Assembly (NCBI GenBank): GCA_019636735.1
Contig: JAHBWY010000001.1
Span: 124,001 to 188,000 of the forward strand
Source of the DNA: Phycisphaeraceae bacterium
GTDB lineage: Bacteria > Planctomycetota > Phycisphaerae > Phycisphaerales > SM1A02
Reading direction: 5' to 3'
Length of the DNA: 64,000 bases
The notes under the pieces were generated by a model. The model saw nothing but the letters and a program-made list of their open reading frames with translations, was not told where the DNA came from and ran no database searches. This document shows, in pieces, positions 26,918-37,600 of this stretch (position 1 is the first letter of the stretch; each line of letters starts with the position of its first letter). The translations under genes and the position numbers were made by a program.

Positions 26918-28944
26918 ACGGGTCTCGCACGCGGAAGGGCTTCGTACTGCTGGCCGTGCTCGCGCTCGTCGGTACGGCCATGGCCTTGACGGCCTCGGTG
27001 ACCTGGAGCGCCGTTGCGGAACATGCGGGGCGCTCCGCGGCGGTCGAAGCGGTTCGCCAGCGCGCGGTGGCATGGAGCGGCGCTCAAGCCGTGACAGCGC
27101 TCCTCGGTGAGCAGCGTCGAGTGGTCCTTCAAGGAGGTGAGCCGACACTGCCGCCGCAGTTGGTGCTCTTCGACGATGGCTCGCGCACAGCCGTCCTTCG
27201 CTTTCTCGACGCCTCCGAAGATGGCCGCACGCTTGTTTCTGAGGCTTCTCATCTCGACGCGAACTCCGCCGCGAGTGACGCTCTCCTGCTCGCGGGGTTT
27301 GATCCTTTCGATGCAGACGCCATTGTCGAAGCGCGGCAGCGCTCGCCCGGTGGGCGCCTCGCCTCGCTTGAAGACATTGTGCGCCTCTCTGGCATGGACG
27401 AAGCGCACTTGCGAGGCCGCGACGCCTTCGGCCCCGAAGCGATGGCCCTCGTGCGCGGGGTCCGAGGTGGCGAACAGGGGCGAGCGCTTGCGCGGGCGGG
27501 GGAGGCCCTTCGTGATGCAGGCCGTGCACTTGAGAACGCCGGCTCCGCGTTGCGCCCGGCGCCCGGATCGAACGAGGCCGACGCATCGGCCGGTGATCGG
27601 GCGGCTCGAGCACGGATTGAAGGAGCGAGCGGCCCCGCGCTCGCTGATCGACTGACGGTGTACGCCGTGGAGCCCGCGCTCTCGCGAAGCGGCACGCGGC
27701 GTTTGGAGCTCTCGGCGGCGTGGACGGAGTCATTGCGGGAGGTTCTTGGCGACGCGGTCGATGAGACGATGGCGCAGCGCATCGAAGCGCTCGCGGCGCG
27801 GAATCAACGACCTGCGGATGACGCCGCTCTGCTCGGATCGCTTCAGGAATTGGGCGTCAGACCTGAGTCATGGGCGGACATTCTCGATCGCCTCACGGTT
27901 GAGCGCGGTCTTTGGCGTTGGGGCAAGCTCGATCTCAATCGAGCGCCCGCCGCGGTGCTTGCGGCGCTCCCCGGTCTCTCGGCTGAACAGGCGGCGCGGA
28001 TCGAGCGCGAGCGGGATGGTCTCGATCCCGACGAGCGTGGCACACCCTTCTGGCTCCTCTCGCGCGGCATCGTCGACCCCGCGGAGATGCGGGCGCTCTA
28101 TCCGCGCGTCACCACGCGAAGCTTCTTCTGGCGCATGCGTTTCGTGACCGGGTACACCTCGTCCACCGATCCCGATGGTCCCATGCATGGCGTTTCGATT
28201 CTCGAGTGCGTGGTCGATCTCACGGCACCGCGAGCTCGATTGGCGGCGATGCGGGACCTGACACTTGCGCCGATGGCGCTGCGGCTGATCGAGGCGCGGG
28301 AACGACTCGGTGTCGACGATGACGCGCAGGATGATGGCCGTGGCGCTGCGCTCGCCCGTGCCGGTGAACGACTCGCTCGCGCGGGCGAAGGTGCCGCAGA
28401 AGTCGAGCGACTAACTGCGGCGCCAGCCGATCCGGAGCGGATCGCTGCTCTTCCGGTTGAAACACCCGCCGCGGGCGCGACGGGTGAAGGTGCTGAAGGA
28501 GCCCGCGCACCGCAGGCGGGTGCCGCTGCGCGGCCGGGCGGTGGCGCTGCCGCGCGCCGCCCGCCGGGGCGCGGAGAAGGTCGAGCCGGGCGCGGCGATG
28601 GTGCGGGCGCTCGCGCCGGTGGTGCTCCCGGCCCGGTTGAGGGGCGTGCGGGTCAGCGACGCCGTCCGCAGGGAGGCGCTGCGCCTGCGGGTGGCGCCGC
28701 GGCCCCGAGCGCTGCCGCCGGTCAGGACGCTGCCGCCGCAGGTCGTCCCGCGCGCGGGCGCGGCGGCGCTGCCGCCGCGACGCCTGTGAGTCCTGCGTTG
28801 CCACCACCCTTCGGTCGCTTCCGCCCGCGCCAAGCAGGTGCGACCTCGCCTGCCGGCGCCGGTTCCAATGGAGGCGCCTCGGAGGCGAGACCCTCGGGCA
28901 TCATGGACGACCTCTTCAGACCCAGGGATGATGATTGGCAATGA
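26914..28944 (+). CDS. gspK: Minor pseudopilin GspK-like with long low-complexity tail
   Basis: 676 residues; GTG overlaps the gspJ stop (GTGA). Signal TRKG before FVLLAVLALVGTAMALTASV lacks Glu5, as GspK proteins do. SAM-like helical domains are seen in GRLASLEDIVRLSGMDEAHL and the helix-hairpin-helix-like KLDLNRAPAAVLAALPGLS, both characteristic of GspK. The last 170 or so residues are Ala/Gly/Arg/Pro low complexity and end with a short acidic cap (FRPRDDDWQ). GspK caps the pseudopilus tip. The tail is unusual and probably disordered. Confidence 0.85.
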   Translation: MNGSRTRKGFVLLAVLALVGTAMALTASVTWSAVAEHAGRSAAVEAVRQRAVAWSGAQAVTALLGEQRRVVLQGGEPTLPPQLVLFDDGSRTAVLRFLDASEDGRTLVSEASHLDANSAASDALLLAGFDPFDADAIVEARQRSPGGRLASLEDIVRLSGMDEAHLRGRDAFGPEAMALVRGVRGGEQGRALARAGEALRDAGRALENAGSALRPAPGSNEADASAGDRAARARIEGASGPALADRLTVYAVEPALSRSGTRRLELSAAWTESLREVLGDAVDETMAQRIEALAARNQRPADDAALLGSLQELGVRPESWADILDRLTVERGLWRWGKLDLNRAPAAVLAALPGLSAEQAARIERERDGLDPDERGTPFWLLSRGIVDPAEMRALYPRVTTRSFFWRMRFVTGYTSSTDPDGPMHGVSILECVVDLTAPRARLAAMRDLTLAPMALRLIEARERLGVDDDAQDDGRGAALARAGERLARAGEGAAEVERLTAAPADPERIAALPVETPAAGATGEGAEGARAPQAGAAARPGGGAAARRPPGRGEGRAGRGDGAGARAGGAPGPVEGRAGQRRRPQGGAAPAGGAAAPSAAAGQDAAAAGRPARGRGGAAAATPVSPALPPPFGRFRPRQAGATSPAGAGSNGGASEARPSGIMDDLFRPRDDDWQ

Positions 28945-30590
28945 GCACGCCGCGACGAACCTTCTCCGGAGGCTCCCGCATGCGACTGGTCATCGACATG
29001 GGCCAGCGCCTCCTGCATGCCGTGCAGGGTGAGGTCCGTCGCGGTCGCGTGATCATCCGTCGCGCCGTCACCGTGGAAACGCCCGAGGATCTCGACACGA
29101 CGGATCCGAAGGCGACCGGAGCGTGGCTGGCCGAGACGCTTCGCGGCGCCGGGATTCGTTCGACGCGGGCGATCTTCGTCGTCAGTCGCGATGTCGCCAG
29201 CCACAAGCGCCTCATCCTGCCGACCACGCACGCGGAAGATCTGCCGGACATGACGCGCCTTGCGATGCAGCGCGAACTCGGACCGGCGGCCGAAGGCACG
29301 ATCATCGACTTCATTCCCGGCGGGCGCGAGGACGCGGGCACCGTCGTCCAGGCGTTCGCGGTCCCGCAGCGCGAGATCGACGCCATTCGCGCACTCGCGG
29401 AGCACGCGAAGATCGCGATCAGTCGGATCGCGCTCCGCACCTTCGGTTCGGCGCTCCTGCTCGAGACGCTTGATCGCTCCTTCGACTCAAGCGCCATGCA
29501 GCTCGCGCTTGACCTCACTGGCGAAGGATTGGATCTCTGCTTCCTCTCCGGAAACGAGCTCAGGCACAGTCGTGGCGCCGAAGTGCGCTATCAGCGTGAC
29601 CCCGGCGCCGCCGCAGACGCCGCGCTCACCGAAGTGCGCCGAAGCTGGGCCGCATGGCGATTGGCGCAGCCATCATCAGAGATCGCGCGAGGGCTCATTC
29701 TCGGCGAGCCCGAGATGGCGCGTCGCGTGGCCGACGGGGTGCGTGACTTGATCGGCAACGCCACGATTCTCGATTCGCATCCGCTCATTGGGGGCAAGGC
29801 CGACGCGGTGGGAGCGCTCGAAGCCTGCTGGCCGCTCGCGGGCGTGCTTCTCGAAGAGGGGATGGTCCGTCCCCGCATCGATCTCGCGTCGCCGCGCCGG
29901 GCGCCGGACCTTGCAGCCCGCCGTCGCATGGCGATCTACGCATCGGTCGGCTCTGTCGTGCTGGCTGCGCTCATCGGCTGGACGATCGGCGCTCGCGAAC
30001 TTCGAGCGCTCTCCTCTCGCGCGGCGGATCTGCAAGCCAAGGCTGAGAGCGCCCGCCCCGAGTCGCATCGCTTCACCCGCGACTTCTTCCGTGCGCAGCA
30101 CCTGGCGGCATGGGAGGACACCACGCCGCGCTGGCTCGACGCGATCGTCGATGTCGGCGGCTTCGCTCCCGACCCATCGCGTGTCGTCTTCGATCTCTTC
30201 GCGGGCACGCTTGAGACGGGCTCGCCGCGCGTCGTGAAGGAAACGGGGCGTGAGACCAGGATCTCCCTCAGGCGCCCGATGCGCATTCTTCTCGAAGGTG
30301 AAGCCAGTGAGCGCACCGCAGTCGATTCGCTGCGCGAGGCGTTTGTGAAGGATCAGCGCTTCTCGCTCGACTCGCCGGGCACGGACAAGCAGGGCGGCCG
30401 TCGCCTCGCGATGCCATTCACCTTCATCTTGCGACCGGGTGGCACCAACGCCGCCAATCCCGCGGGTGCGTCCGGCACTCCGGCGACTGCGCCGCCATCG
30501 GGCACCCCGGCTGGCGCGGAGTCGGGAGAGTCCGCAACGACCACGAAGCATGAGGCACCGAAGGCCGTTCGACTGGGAGGTGCCGCGTGA
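28941..30590 (+). CDS. gspL: GspL-like inner-membrane assembly protein with actin-like cytoplasmic domain
   Basis: 549 residues; ATG overlaps the gspK stop (ATGA). N-terminal 310 residues have the PilM/GspL actin-like fold: MRLVIDMGQRLLHAVQGEV, VVSRDVASHKRLILPTTHAE, MQLALDLTGEGLDLCFLSG. One transmembrane helix lies near residues 333-352 (IYASVGSVVLAALIGWTIGA), then a periplasmic region of about 190 residues with a ferredoxin-like PilN flavour and a Pro/Ala/Gly tail. GspL links the cytoplasmic ATPase to GspM. Name from fold and position; sequence divergence is high. Confidence 0.75.
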   Translation: MSTPRRTFSGGSRMRLVIDMGQRLLHAVQGEVRRGRVIIRRAVTVETPEDLDTTDPKATGAWLAETLRGAGIRSTRAIFVVSRDVASHKRLILPTTHAEDLPDMTRLAMQRELGPAAEGTIIDFIPGGREDAGTVVQAFAVPQREIDAIRALAEHAKIAISRIALRTFGSALLLETLDRSFDSSAMQLALDLTGEGLDLCFLSGNELRHSRGAEVRYQRDPGAAADAALTEVRRSWAAWRLAQPSSEIARGLILGEPEMARRVADGVRDLIGNATILDSHPLIGGKADAVGALEACWPLAGVLLEEGMVRPRIDLASPRRAPDLAARRRMAIYASVGSVVLAALIGWTIGARELRALSSRAADLQAKAESARPESHRFTRDFFRAQHLAAWEDTTPRWLDAIVDVGGFAPDPSRVVFDLFAGTLETGSPRVVKETGRETRISLRRPMRILLEGEASERTAVDSLREAFVKDQRFSLDSPGTDKQGGRRLAMPFTFILRPGGTNAANPAGASGTPATAPPSGTPAGAESGESATTTKHEAPKAVRLGGAA

Positions 30591-31546
30591 GACGCTCCCT
30601 CATCATCGGTGCCGTCGTCGCAGGCTCGCTCGTCGCGGGTGCGCTTGGGTACATGGGTGCGTCGGGGCGCCTCTCGAACGCGCGAACACAGGAGCTCGAG
30701 CGCATCGGAAGGTTCATCGACTTCCTTGAGCGTGTGCGCGCCGAGCGCCAGGCGCGCCCCGCAGTCGATGCGAGGATCAAGAGCGTCGCCAATCGCACGC
30801 TTGGACCCAACGCCGAAACGGTCGACAGCGGCTTGCGAAGTCGCCTCAATCGAATCGGTGAAGAGCTTCAACTCACCGATCTTCAGGTCGCGACCGAAGC
30901 GGAGAAGGAGCGCATCCTCTCTCCGGCGCGGAGTGAGATGACGCGACTCGATCGCACCCTTCGCGAGCAACCGGACTGGGTCGAAGTGCGCGGCGTGATC
31001 TCGGGCGAAGGGTCGCTTGATCAGGCGATGCGTCTCATTCATCGACTCGAGGTCGAACCGTGGATCAAGCGGCTCGATCAGGTGCGCCTCGATCCCGGTC
31101 GAACGGGCGAGCGGGTGCGGGTGGTGGTTCGACTCACCACGCTCTTTCTTGAAGGCGTCATCGGGCAGCCCGTTCCGCCCCCCTCGGCGGAGGCGATGTC
31201 GACCTACGCGCGCTACCAGCCATTCGTGCAGCGGAATCCCTTCCGACTTCCGCCGCCGCCGCCAGCGCCGCAACCCGCAGTCGTGCAGAAGCCGGCGCCG
31301 CGGCCGCCGGGGTTTCCATGGAACCAGTGGAAGGTGACAGGGCGCCTCGATGGCCCCCTCGGCGTTGAGGCATGTCTCCGCAATGTCGCCACCAATGCAA
31401 CGCTCACGCTTGCGCCGGGCACGCGAATCTCCGACGCTGAATTCATCGGCTTCGAGATCGATGCCGCGCTCTTCAAGATGGCCGATGCCCTGTTCCTGGT
31501 GGAACTTGGAGCCACCATGGATCAGCGCCGCGACTTTTCTCCTTGA
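30587..31546 (+). CDS. GspM/PilO-like protein fused to a GspC/PilP-like homology region
   Basis: 319 residues; GTG overlaps the gspL stop (GTGA). A membrane anchor (LIIGAVVAGSLVAGALGYMG) is followed by a coiled-coil (TQELERIGRFIDFLERV) and a GspM/PilO-like ferredoxin domain (VRGVISGEGSLDQAMRLIHR, VRVVVRLTTLFLEG). After QRNPFRLPPPPPAPQP the last 80 residues (WNQWKVTGRLDGPLG ... VATNATLTLAPGTRISDAEF) resemble the HR domain of GspC or PilP, the part that contacts the secretin N0 domain. Canonical systems encode GspM and GspC separately. Domain reading is from motif shape, not a database search. Confidence 0.65.
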   Translation: MRRSLIIGAVVAGSLVAGALGYMGASGRLSNARTQELERIGRFIDFLERVRAERQARPAVDARIKSVANRTLGPNAETVDSGLRSRLNRIGEELQLTDLQVATEAEKERILSPARSEMTRLDRTLREQPDWVEVRGVISGEGSLDQAMRLIHRLEVEPWIKRLDQVRLDPGRTGERVRVVVRLTTLFLEGVIGQPVPPPSAEAMSTYARYQPFVQRNPFRLPPPPPAPQPAVVQKPAPRPPGFPWNQWKVTGRLDGPLGVEACLRNVATNATLTLAPGTRISDAEFIGFEIDAALFKMADALFLVELGATMDQRRDFSP

Positions 31547-31577
31547 CGCACGGAGGGGCTTCGACGGGGGCGGCTGT

Positions 31578-31583
31578 TAGACT
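31578..31583 (+). promoter_or_regulatory. Candidate extended -10 upstream of the secretin gene
   Basis: TGTTAGACT in the 112-bp gap between the GspM-like gene and gspD gives an extended -10 (TG-N-TAGACT). It would allow separate expression of the giant secretin with a leader of about 70 nt. No -35 recognised. Confidence 0.3.
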
Positions 31584-31658
31584 CGGGGACGGACCATCAC
31601 AACCCGGCGCCCTGCAGGTCCAGCGAAGTGGGCGTCGCACATTCATGGAGACGAGTTG

Positions 31659-34600
31659 ATGCTGCTACGGCACTTCGACTGGATCGCTCCGGCGTTGACG
31701 GCGTGCCTTGGCGCCGCAGCGCTCGGGCAGGAGGCCCCGGACACGGCGAAGGACGCGCCATCGGCGACCCCGGCGGTCGCGTCGTCGCTGCCCCTCTCGC
31801 TCCCTGATGATCCGACCCCCGATCCGGCGCCATCGTCCGAGGACGCCACGCCGCCCGGGCCAACCGCGCCACAGGCGCCGAGCGCCGATGCTGCACCCGC
31901 CGCCGCGCCCGAGGCGCCAGCCGCGCCGACCACCATTCGCTTCGCCTTCAAGGATCAGCAGTGGGACCAGGTGCTCGATTGGTTCAGCCGAACGACGCGC
32001 ATGCCCGTGGTGCGCGAGACCCCCGCGCCCGCGAGCACCGTCGATTTCATCTCTGACCGGGCCTATGAACTGCCCGAAGCGTTGCAGGTCCTGAACACGC
32101 TCCTCCAGACGCAGGGCGTGATGCTGCGCCGCGAGCGGGACACCCTCTTCCTTCAGAAGCTCGATGACATGAAGCGGGAGAACATCCCGACCTTCGTTGA
32201 TCGACTTCCCGAGGAAATCACGGACGACCAGATCGTGACCCTCCTGCTGCCGTTGCGCAACGCGACGAGCACGGCGGTGGCCGAGGCGCTGCGCAATCTG
32301 GTGGCGAGCTATGGCAGCGTCACCGATCTGGCGCAGAGCAACTCGGTGGTGCTGGTGGAGACAGCGGCCAACCTGCGCCGCCTTCAGACGATCATCGCGG
32401 AGATCGACAAGGCCGATGTCGAGAACATCGTCGAGTACATTCCGCTCCGGTACGCGAAGGCTGAGTCGATGCTGCGAAGCCTGACCGGGCTCATGGCCGA
32501 ACGCCAGGTGCAGTTCGTCATTCAGCCCGACGGCAAGCGAGTCAGGGTGAGCGAGGACAAGATCGTGGGGCTCTCGCTCACGGCGGACCCGCGCACGAAT
32601 GCGATCATCGGCCGAGGGACGCGGGCTCGTCTGGACCAGTTGCGCGAGACGATCGCCCTGCTCGATGTCCCCATGCAGGATGAGACTCGCACCCTCCGCA
32701 CGATCGCCCTGGGTCGGCTGAATCCGCAGGAAGCGCGCGGCGCGATCGACGCCTTTCTCCAGTCGATGGCGCCCGAGCGCCGGCCGACCATCATCATGTT
32801 GCCGGAGCGCTCCGGAGTGGCTCTGGTCGGCGAGGCTGGCGCCCTCGATGAGGTCAGCGCGTTCATGCGCGAGGCGGCGGGCTCCGGGCCGGAGGGTCCC
32901 TCGCGTTCGCTGCGCACTTTCACCCTGGTCAACACGACGACGACCGCGATGATCCCCGCGCTGCGGGCGATGCTCACCGACGCGCAGATGCGCACGCTGC
33001 GGCTCGCTCAGGGGGCCGACGATCGCTCGCTGCTCGCCTTGGGCGACACCGATGCGGTCGAGACCGTTGTGGAGCTGGTCGAGGCGCTCGATCAACCCGC
33101 CCGGCGCGATGCGCGCGTGCGGGTCATCCCCATCGCCAACGCCGATGCCGCGCGTGTGGCCGAGCGCGCTCGCGAGCTCTTCCTGCGCGGCGAGGGCGCC
33201 GCAAGCGCCGAGGGCGCAGCGCCGGCGCTCCCGTCGCCGACCGTTGAGGTCGATACCGAGGGAAGTGCGATCATCGTGGCAGGGCGCGAAGACGCGGTCG
33301 ACGCCTTCGAGCGCATGATCAACCAGGCGCGAACCCTGACGCCGCCCGAGCGCAGTGGTCGCCTCGTCGTGGTGCGAGAGCGACGAGCGGAGGATCTCAT
33401 CGATCCGCTTCGGCAGGCCCTCGCGACCGTGGCGCCAAAGCAGGGCGGGCGCGTGCCCGAGCCGGTGACGATCGAAACGATCGCATCGGCGAATGCACTC
33501 TGGGTGACGGGTGAGCCCCAGCAACTGGCGCTCGCTGAGCTTGTCGCACGCGAGCTCGATCGCACCGACCGCAGCACCCGGCAGGTTCGCACCTATCAAC
33601 CGAAGCACCTCGATCCCGCGGCGCTCGTGCAAGGCGCCCAGCGCCTCGTCGCTGCGACGCGCAATGAAGGCCCCGGCGCCCCGGAGTTCCAGGTGGATCC
33701 GCGGGGCACCTCGGTGCTGGTCATCGCCGATCACGCGGAGATGGAAGGCGCGATGGCGGCGCTGCACACCTGCGACGAAGGCGCCGCGACCGCATCGGAG
33801 ACGATCGTGCGGGTCTATCCGCTGACGCAGGCCGACTCGAACGATGTGGCGGCAGCACTTCAGCGGGCGCTCGATGGCCGCGGTCCCGTGCGCCCCGGCG
33901 CGCCGCGACCCGTGGTGGCCGCGGAACGCAGCAGCAATTCGATCGTGGTCACGATGTCGCCCGACGACCTCGAGACGATCGAGGACCTCATCAAGCCGCT
34001 CGACACCGGCGTTGCCAAGGAAAGTGCACAGGTGCGCACGGTGGTTCTGCGACACGCGCGGGCCGAGCAACTCGCGCCGCTCGTGGAGCGATTGCTCGCG
34101 GAGCAGAACCTGGTGAATCCGGCGGATCTGCCGAGCTGGGCGCGATCGGAGTTCATTCGCAATCGCCTCGCAGGGAGTGGGCGCACGCCGGTCCGTGTCG
34201 CGGCGGATCAGCGCCTCAATGCGATCATCGTCACTGCGCCACGCGCGGTGCTCACGGTGGCGGAGCAGCTCATCGAGCAGCTCGACGCCGCTGGCGCCGA
34301 ACAGCACGCGCGCAGCGTGCGGGTGCTCGAGATCCGCAACGCCGACGCGGGGGAGATTGCCGGCGCGCTCGAGCAGGTCTTCCAGGGGGACGGCTCGGCT
34401 GAGGCGCCGCCGGTCATTCGGGTCAACACCGCCAGCAATTCGCTTCTCGTGCGGGCGAGCGATGAGCAGTTCTCCGTCATCGAGCGAGTGAGTCGCGCGC
34501 TCGACAAGGGTTCCATCGTGACCTCCCGGCAGATGCGCACACTGGCCATCGACCCCTCGCGGGCGAATGCCGAAGAGGTCGCGCGCGTGCTTGGCCGCAT

Positions 34601-37600
34601 GGCATCTTCGGGGGCCGATGGTGCCGAGGCGATCAAGGTCGTCCGTCTCGAAGACCTCATGCGCGAGTACGGGGTGGCACCCGCGGGTGCCTCGGCTCCT
34701 GCGACCACGACCGCGCCGGCGAACAAGATGCCCGCAGCTCCGGTGGCGCCCGGAGCCCTGCGCGACGACGCCGCTGCCGACGCACCCGCGAGCGCGGCTG
34801 CCGGCGATGCGACGGAGCCGCCCCCGACCATCGCGGTCGATCCGGCGACGAACGCGATCGTCCTGATTGGCGGACGCCGCTGGGTCGATCGCATGTCGCA
34901 GCTTGCCATGCAGATCGCGGAACAGCTTCCAGCTCCCTCGACCGAGGTGCGCGTCATCCAGGTGCCTGAGGGCGTCGATGTGAATCGCCTTCGCATGCTG
35001 CTCACCGAGGCGATGCGCGTGGTGACGCCGCCGGGTGGGCGTCCGGGCGACCTTTCGCGGCGAGTGAGCCTGCTCGCCGATGCGCCGAGCCGTGCGCTGG
35101 TGGTGGCCGCGACCGACACCGACTTCAGGCAGATTGCGCCGATCCTCGCGGCCATCTCTCGCACGAGCGGAACAGAGCCGGTGCTGGTGCGCTCGCTTGA
35201 GCCTCGCTTCGTCACAGCGGGGCAGGCGGTCGACACGATCCGCCAGATCATGGGCGCTCGGGCGCGAGCTTCGGCGGCCGCCGGTGGCGCACCCGGTCCG
35301 CAGGCGGAGTTCGCCATCGATCCGCGCGGTGACGGGATCTTTGCGATCGGCTCCGAGTCGGCGCTTGACGAAGTGCAGCGATTCCTTGAACTGGTCGATG
35401 CCGGCCCCCGCGCTGGCGAAACGCCGCTGCGCATCTTCGAGCTTGAGTATCTGCGCCCGCAGTCGGCGGCGCGTCTGGTGCGCGAGGTGGTCCTCGCGGG
35501 TGAGGCGGCCGAGGCTGCACGAACGACGCTGATTCCCGAGGAGGAGCTCGGCCTTCTACTGGTTCGGGCGCCGGAGGCAATCACGCAGCGCATCGACGCC
35601 GTCCTCCGCGAGATTGATCGGGCCTCGACCTCGGGGCTCGAACTCCGCACGCTCAAGCTCGAGCGAGCTGACGCGCAGTTGGTGGCCGAGGTGCTTCAGC
35701 GCTTCTTCGACGATCGCGCCCGTGTCACCGGTGCCGCGCGAGGCCGCCAATTGCCCCGCAGCGTGGCGATCGTCCCCGACCCCCGCAGCGGCACTCTCCT
35801 CATCTCCGCCAGCGACGCCGACTTCGCCGAGGTGACACGCGTCGCGAAGGAACTCGATGCGCCGATGGCGGCCAGCGATCTCCAGTTCCGCATCTTCCCG
35901 CTGCGCCACGCCGAGGCGAGCGAGGTGGTCGACCTCGTTCGCACCCTTGCGACCGAACTCACCGAGAGCGAGATGCCCTTCTTCTGGATGCGTCGCCAGA
36001 CGCCGCGGGCGAGCACGCGCGATGCCTTTGCCGTGCGCGCCGATGATCGGCTGAACGCACTCATCGTGACCGGGCGCGGCGATCGGTTCGCGCTGGTTGA
36101 GAACCTGCTGGCGGCGATCGACGCGCCGGTCGAGCAGGGGCAGGGGCGCCAGCTTCGCTTCTACCGAGTGAAGAACGCGGACATCTACATGGTGCTGCAG
36201 CTTGCGAACGATGCGCTCGGTCGAAGCGGCGCCGATCGACGATGGTGGGAAGGGGAGCGTGCCACGCGCGCCCGCATCGTCGCCGATCCGGGGACGAGCA
36301 CGCTCATCGTCAGCGCCACCGAGGCGCAGCAGCGCGAGGTGGCGGCACTGATTCAGTCGATCGACGAGGCGGTCACGCGACCTCAGGTGGACATGGCGGT
36401 CATTGCCCTTGAGTTCGCACCCGCGCAGGACACCGCGCAGACGCTGCGACGGTTCCTCGCGGAACGGGCTGCCGGAGACCAGGCGGCCGTCCAAGCGACG
36501 GCGATCGTGCCGAGCGTCAGCGCCAACACCCTGCTCGTCTCGGCTCCGACCGAGGTGCTGGCGACCATCCGGGACCTCGTCGCCAAGATCGATCAGCCGA
36601 GCGCCAGCGCCGATCGAACGATCGAAATCATCAAGCTGAAGAAGGGACTCGCGAGCGACATCACGCGCATCGTGCAGGAGCAGTTCACGCGGCGCGGCGG
36701 CGCTGCGCAGGGCGTCATTGTGACCTCCGATGCCCGCACGAACTCGATCATCGTGAACGCGCCGGAGCAGCTCTTCGAGCAGGTGAAGGCGCTCATCACC
36801 CGACTCGATACGCCGACCGATGCGGATGAGTCGGTGATTCGCACCTTCGCACTGACCGGGGCGAAGGCCGATGAAGCAGTGCGCATTCTCTCGCAGACTC
36901 TCCAGCTCGACGCCCAGGGGCGCCCGCGCGGGGTCACGATCCGGCTTGATGATGAAGCGGCGCCGCCAGTTGAAGTCCGCGCGCGCATCGTTGCCGATCG
37001 TCGTTCAAACAGCCTCGTGGTGACCGCAACGCCGGAGAGCATTCCGGTCATCGAATCGCTCATCTCGAAGATCGACACCGTGCCCGCGCGGGCGTCGCTT
37101 GAGTACCGCGTGATTCCACTCACGCATGTGGCTGCGAGTGACCTGAGCTGGACACTCAGGCAGATGCTTCGCACGCGCGAGCCCGGTGAGACGGATATCC
37201 GCGTCGACTACGACAATCAGGAGAACCGCCTCATCGTCGGTGCGACACCGGAGCAGTTCCGCGAGGTCGAGCGCATCATCAATGAACTCGACCGTCCTTC
37301 CGAGCGCAGCCGAGTCACGGAGTTCGTTGCCCTGAAGCACGCCCAATCCGAGCAGGTGCGGCAGGCGCTCTCCTTCTTCTACGGACCCGGCGCAGTCGAC
37401 GCCGCAGGGCAGGCGCAGCGCAGCGTGATCATCGTGGCGGACCCGGCGAGCAACTCGCTGGTCATCTCCGCGGCGAAGGACGAGTGGGACGGCATCCGCA
37501 CGCTGCTTGAGAAGCTTGACAGCGCCGACTACGACGCGAGTCTCCAGCTCAGGGTGATCGCTCTGGCCCACGCCGATGCGCCGAGCGTCGCGGAGGCGAT

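Noticed and set aside
31665-34307. 880-codon minus-strand frame
   Set aside because: Antisense to the first part of the secretin gene; it mirrors the repeat modules and has no independent signature.
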